Position numbers and translations under genes: made by a program. A model generated the notes under the pieces. The model worked only from the letters and a program-made list of their open reading frames with translations, made no database searches and had not been told where the DNA came from. A stretch of DNA of 64,000 nt from Mesorhizobium sp. (lineage in GTDB: Bacteria; Pseudomonadota; Alphaproteobacteria; Rhizobiales; Rhizobiaceae): contig SAQR01000037.1 of the NCBI GenBank assembly GCA_004020365.1, positions 1 to 64,000 on the forward strand. The letters are read 5' to 3'. This document shows positions 62,223 to 64,000 of the stretch, one piece after another. Each line of letters begins with the position of its first letter. Position 1 is the first letter of the stretch.

Positions 62223-64000
62223 ATGAACGACGAGGCTCAGAAAACTGCGACCACAAGAGGTCTTTATCAGGTCGATCTCATGGACCGCTATTGGCGCGCC
62301 GCGAACTACATTTCGGTTGGCCAGATCTATCTGATGGACAATCCGCTGCTGCGCGAACCGCTGAAAGCCGAACACGTCAAGCCGCGGCTGCTCGGCCATT
62401 GGGGCACGACGCCTGGCCTCAACTTCATCTACGTCCACCTGAACCGCGTCATCCGTCAACGCGGTCTCGACGTTTTGTTCATCTGCGGCCCGGGTCATGG
62501 CGGCCCGGCGATGGTCGCGAACACCTGGCTCGAGGGCAGCTACAGCGAGATCTATCCCGAAATCGACCAGGGCGAAGACGGGTTGAGGAAACTTTTTCGG
62601 CAGTTCTCCTTCCCCGGCGGCGTGCCAAGCCACGCCGCTCCGGAAACGCCCGGCTCGATCCATGAAGGCGGAGAACTGGGATATGCGCTGGTCCATGCTT
62701 TCGGCGCGGTTTTTGACAATCCCGATCTGGTGGTCGCCTGCGTTGTCGGGGACGGCGAAGCGGAAACCGGTCCGCTGGCGGCGGCATGGCACTCCAACAA
62801 GTTCCTCAACCCGGCATCCGACGGCGCTGTGCTGCCGATCCTGCATCTCAACGGCTACAAGATCGCCAACCCGACGATCCTTGCCCGCATGGATGACGTG
62901 GAACTGCGCGCCCTGTTCGCCGGCTATGGCTACGAACCTTTTTTCGTCGAAGGTCACGAGCCGCTTCCCATGCATCGGTTGATGGCCACCAAGCTGGACA
63001 CCGTGCTCGACAGAATCCGCTCGATCCAGACGGGCGCCCGTAAGCCGGGCTGGCAAGGAGAGCGCCCGCTGTGGCCGATGATCGTGCTGCGCAGCCCGAA
63101 GGGGTGGACCGGGCCGAAGAAGGTCGATGGCAAGAAGGTCGAGGATTTCTGGCGCTCGCATCAAGTGCCGGTGTCGAACGCCCGCAGCAACGCGGAACAC
63201 CGCAAGATCCTCGAAGACTGGATGCGGAGCTACGAACCGGACAAGCTGTTCGACGACAGCGGGCGTCTTCTTCCAGAACTGGCGGCGCTTGCGCCAACCG
63301 GATCCAAGCGCATGGGCGCAACGCCCTATGCCAATGGCGGATTGCTGAAACGTGATCTCGAGCTTCCCGATTGGAAAAGCCTGGCGCTCGATGTGACGCG
63401 TCCGGGAGGTGCCAAGGCCGAGGCGACGCGGATCCTCGGCAGCTATCTTCGCGACGTCATACGCCTGAATGCGCATGTCAGGAATTTCCGGCTGATGGGG
63501 CCGGATGAGACATCCTCCAACCGCCTTGACGACGTCTTCGAGGTCACGAACCGGGTCTGGATGCAGCGGATCGACCCCGATGACGTCCACCTCTCCCGTG
63601 ACGGCCGCGTTATGGAAGTGCTCAGCGAGCATCTTTGCCAGGGTTGGCTGGAGGGCTACCTGCTGACCGGCCGCCATGGCCTGTTCTCCTGTTACGAGGC
63701 GTTCATCCACATCGTCGATTCCATGGTCAACCAGCATGCGAAATGGCTGAAGACATCGCGCGAGCTTGCCTGGCGCAAGCCGATCGCCTCACTCAATTAC
63801 CTGCTGACCTCCCATGTCTGGCGGCAGGATCACAACGGCTTCAGCCACCAGGATCCGGGCTTTGCCGATCTTGTCGCCAACAAGAAGGCCGACACGGTCA
63901 GGCTCTATTTCCCGCCGGATGCCAACACGCTGCTGTGGATCACCGACCATTGCCTGAGAACCTACAACCGCATCAACGTGATCACCGCCGGCAAGCAGCC
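62223..64000 (+). CDS. xfp: Phosphoketolase (xylulose-5-P/fructose-6-P), cut by the window end
   Basis: The first 592 residues of a roughly 800-residue thiamine-diphosphate enzyme are present. It splits xylulose-5-phosphate or fructose-6-phosphate with phosphate to give acetyl phosphate. Segments such as [55 protein letters not shown] and [20 protein letters not shown] are the family hallmarks. The frame stays open to the last base with no break. It starts at ATG 62223. Confidence 0.93.
   Translation, partial: MNDEAQKTATTRGLYQVDLMDRYWRAANYISVGQIYLMDNPLLREPLKAEHVKPRLLGHWGTTPGLNFIYVHLNRVIRQRGLDVLFICGPGHGGPAMVANTWLEGSYSEIYPEIDQGEDGLRKLFRQFSFPGGVPSHAAPETPGSIHEGGELGYALVHAFGAVFDNPDLVVACVVGDGEAETGPLAAAWHSNKFLNPASDGAVLPILHLNGYKIANPTILARMDDVELRALFAGYGYEPFFVEGHEPLPMHRLMATKLDTVLDRIRSIQTGARKPGWQGERPLWPMIVLRSPKGWTGPKKVDGKKVEDFWRSHQVPVSNARSNAEHRKILEDWMRSYEPDKLFDDSGRLLPELAALAPTGSKRMGATPYANGGLLKRDLELPDWKSLALDVTRPGGAKAEATRILGSYLRDVIRLNAHVRNFRLMGPDETSSNRLDDVFEVTNRVWMQRIDPDDVHLSRDGRVMEVLSEHLCQGWLEGYLLTGRHGLFSCYEAFIHIVDSMVNQHAKWLKTSRELAWRKPIASLNYLLTSHVWRQDHNGFSHQDPGFADLVANKKADTVRLYFPPDANTLLWITDHCLRTYNRINVITAGKQ

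Overview
The window is a stretch of high-GC chromosome-like DNA that reads as a Mesorhizobium-type member of the Rhizobiales (Phyllobacteriaceae). This rests on the rhizobial intergenic mosaic repeats, Tat-exported periplasmic enzymes, TctABC and sugar ABC transporters, GGAAC-type stress promoters, and a Rhizobium-type arsenite oxidase. It is gene dense; most intergenic space is filled by short palindromic repeats.

Layout. 1-2.95 kb: a low-GC accessory patch with a small lipoprotein gene and a Sel1-repeat gene, interleaved with three copies of a ~207-bp MITE-like element (TIR and TA target site) and mosaic repeats. 2.96-9.84 kb: a complete arsenite sensing and oxidation locus, aioX-aioS-aioR-aioB-aioA, with a near-perfect sigma-54 promoter before aioB. 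9.99-19.73 kb: a sugar catabolism locus. One strand carries a cupin phosphoglucose isomerase-like gene, a frameshifted shikimate-dehydrogenase-like gene and an FGGY kinase; the divergent strand carries hexulose-phosphate synthase, phosphohexuloisomerase and a four-gene sugar ABC importer. 19.8-22.8 kb: a TctABC tripartite carboxylate transporter. 23.16-23.56 kb: a broken secreted-protein gene. 23.7-24.9 kb: mannonate dehydratase.

25.0-43.9 kb is a Wzx/Wzy-type polysaccharide locus. It holds glycosyltransferases, a GumC-like co-polymerase, a Wzy-like polymerase, WecB and WecC making UDP-ManNAcA, a WecG/TagA-type transferase, a flippase, a CapK-like adenylate-forming enzyme, a GH5 glycosidase, a heparinase-II/III-like protein, a fatty-acid-hydroxylase-like membrane enzyme and a CelD/FemAB-like acyltransferase. 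No priming transferase or outer-membrane exporter is visible, so those must lie elsewhere.

44.0-51.0 kb is a minus-strand respiratory operon: cytochrome c oxidase subunit II fused to cytochrome c, fused subunit I+III, a small membrane protein, a CtaG-like protein, a triheme cytochrome c and a PQQ-type sugar dehydrogenase. 51.3-64 kb is a housekeeping and stress region: a nucleoside deaminase, a DUF2267 protein, the PrkA-YeaH-SpoVR trio, several small stress-like proteins, a PIMT-erythromycin-esterase fusion and a phosphoketolase cut by the window end. GGAAC-N17/18-GTT motifs before three of these genes suggest EcfG general-stress control.

No tRNA, rRNA, CRISPR array or intact insertion sequence was recognised. 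The most unusual points are the HPS/PHI sugar locus, the REP palindromes that carry the stop codons of neighbouring genes, and the MITE family.
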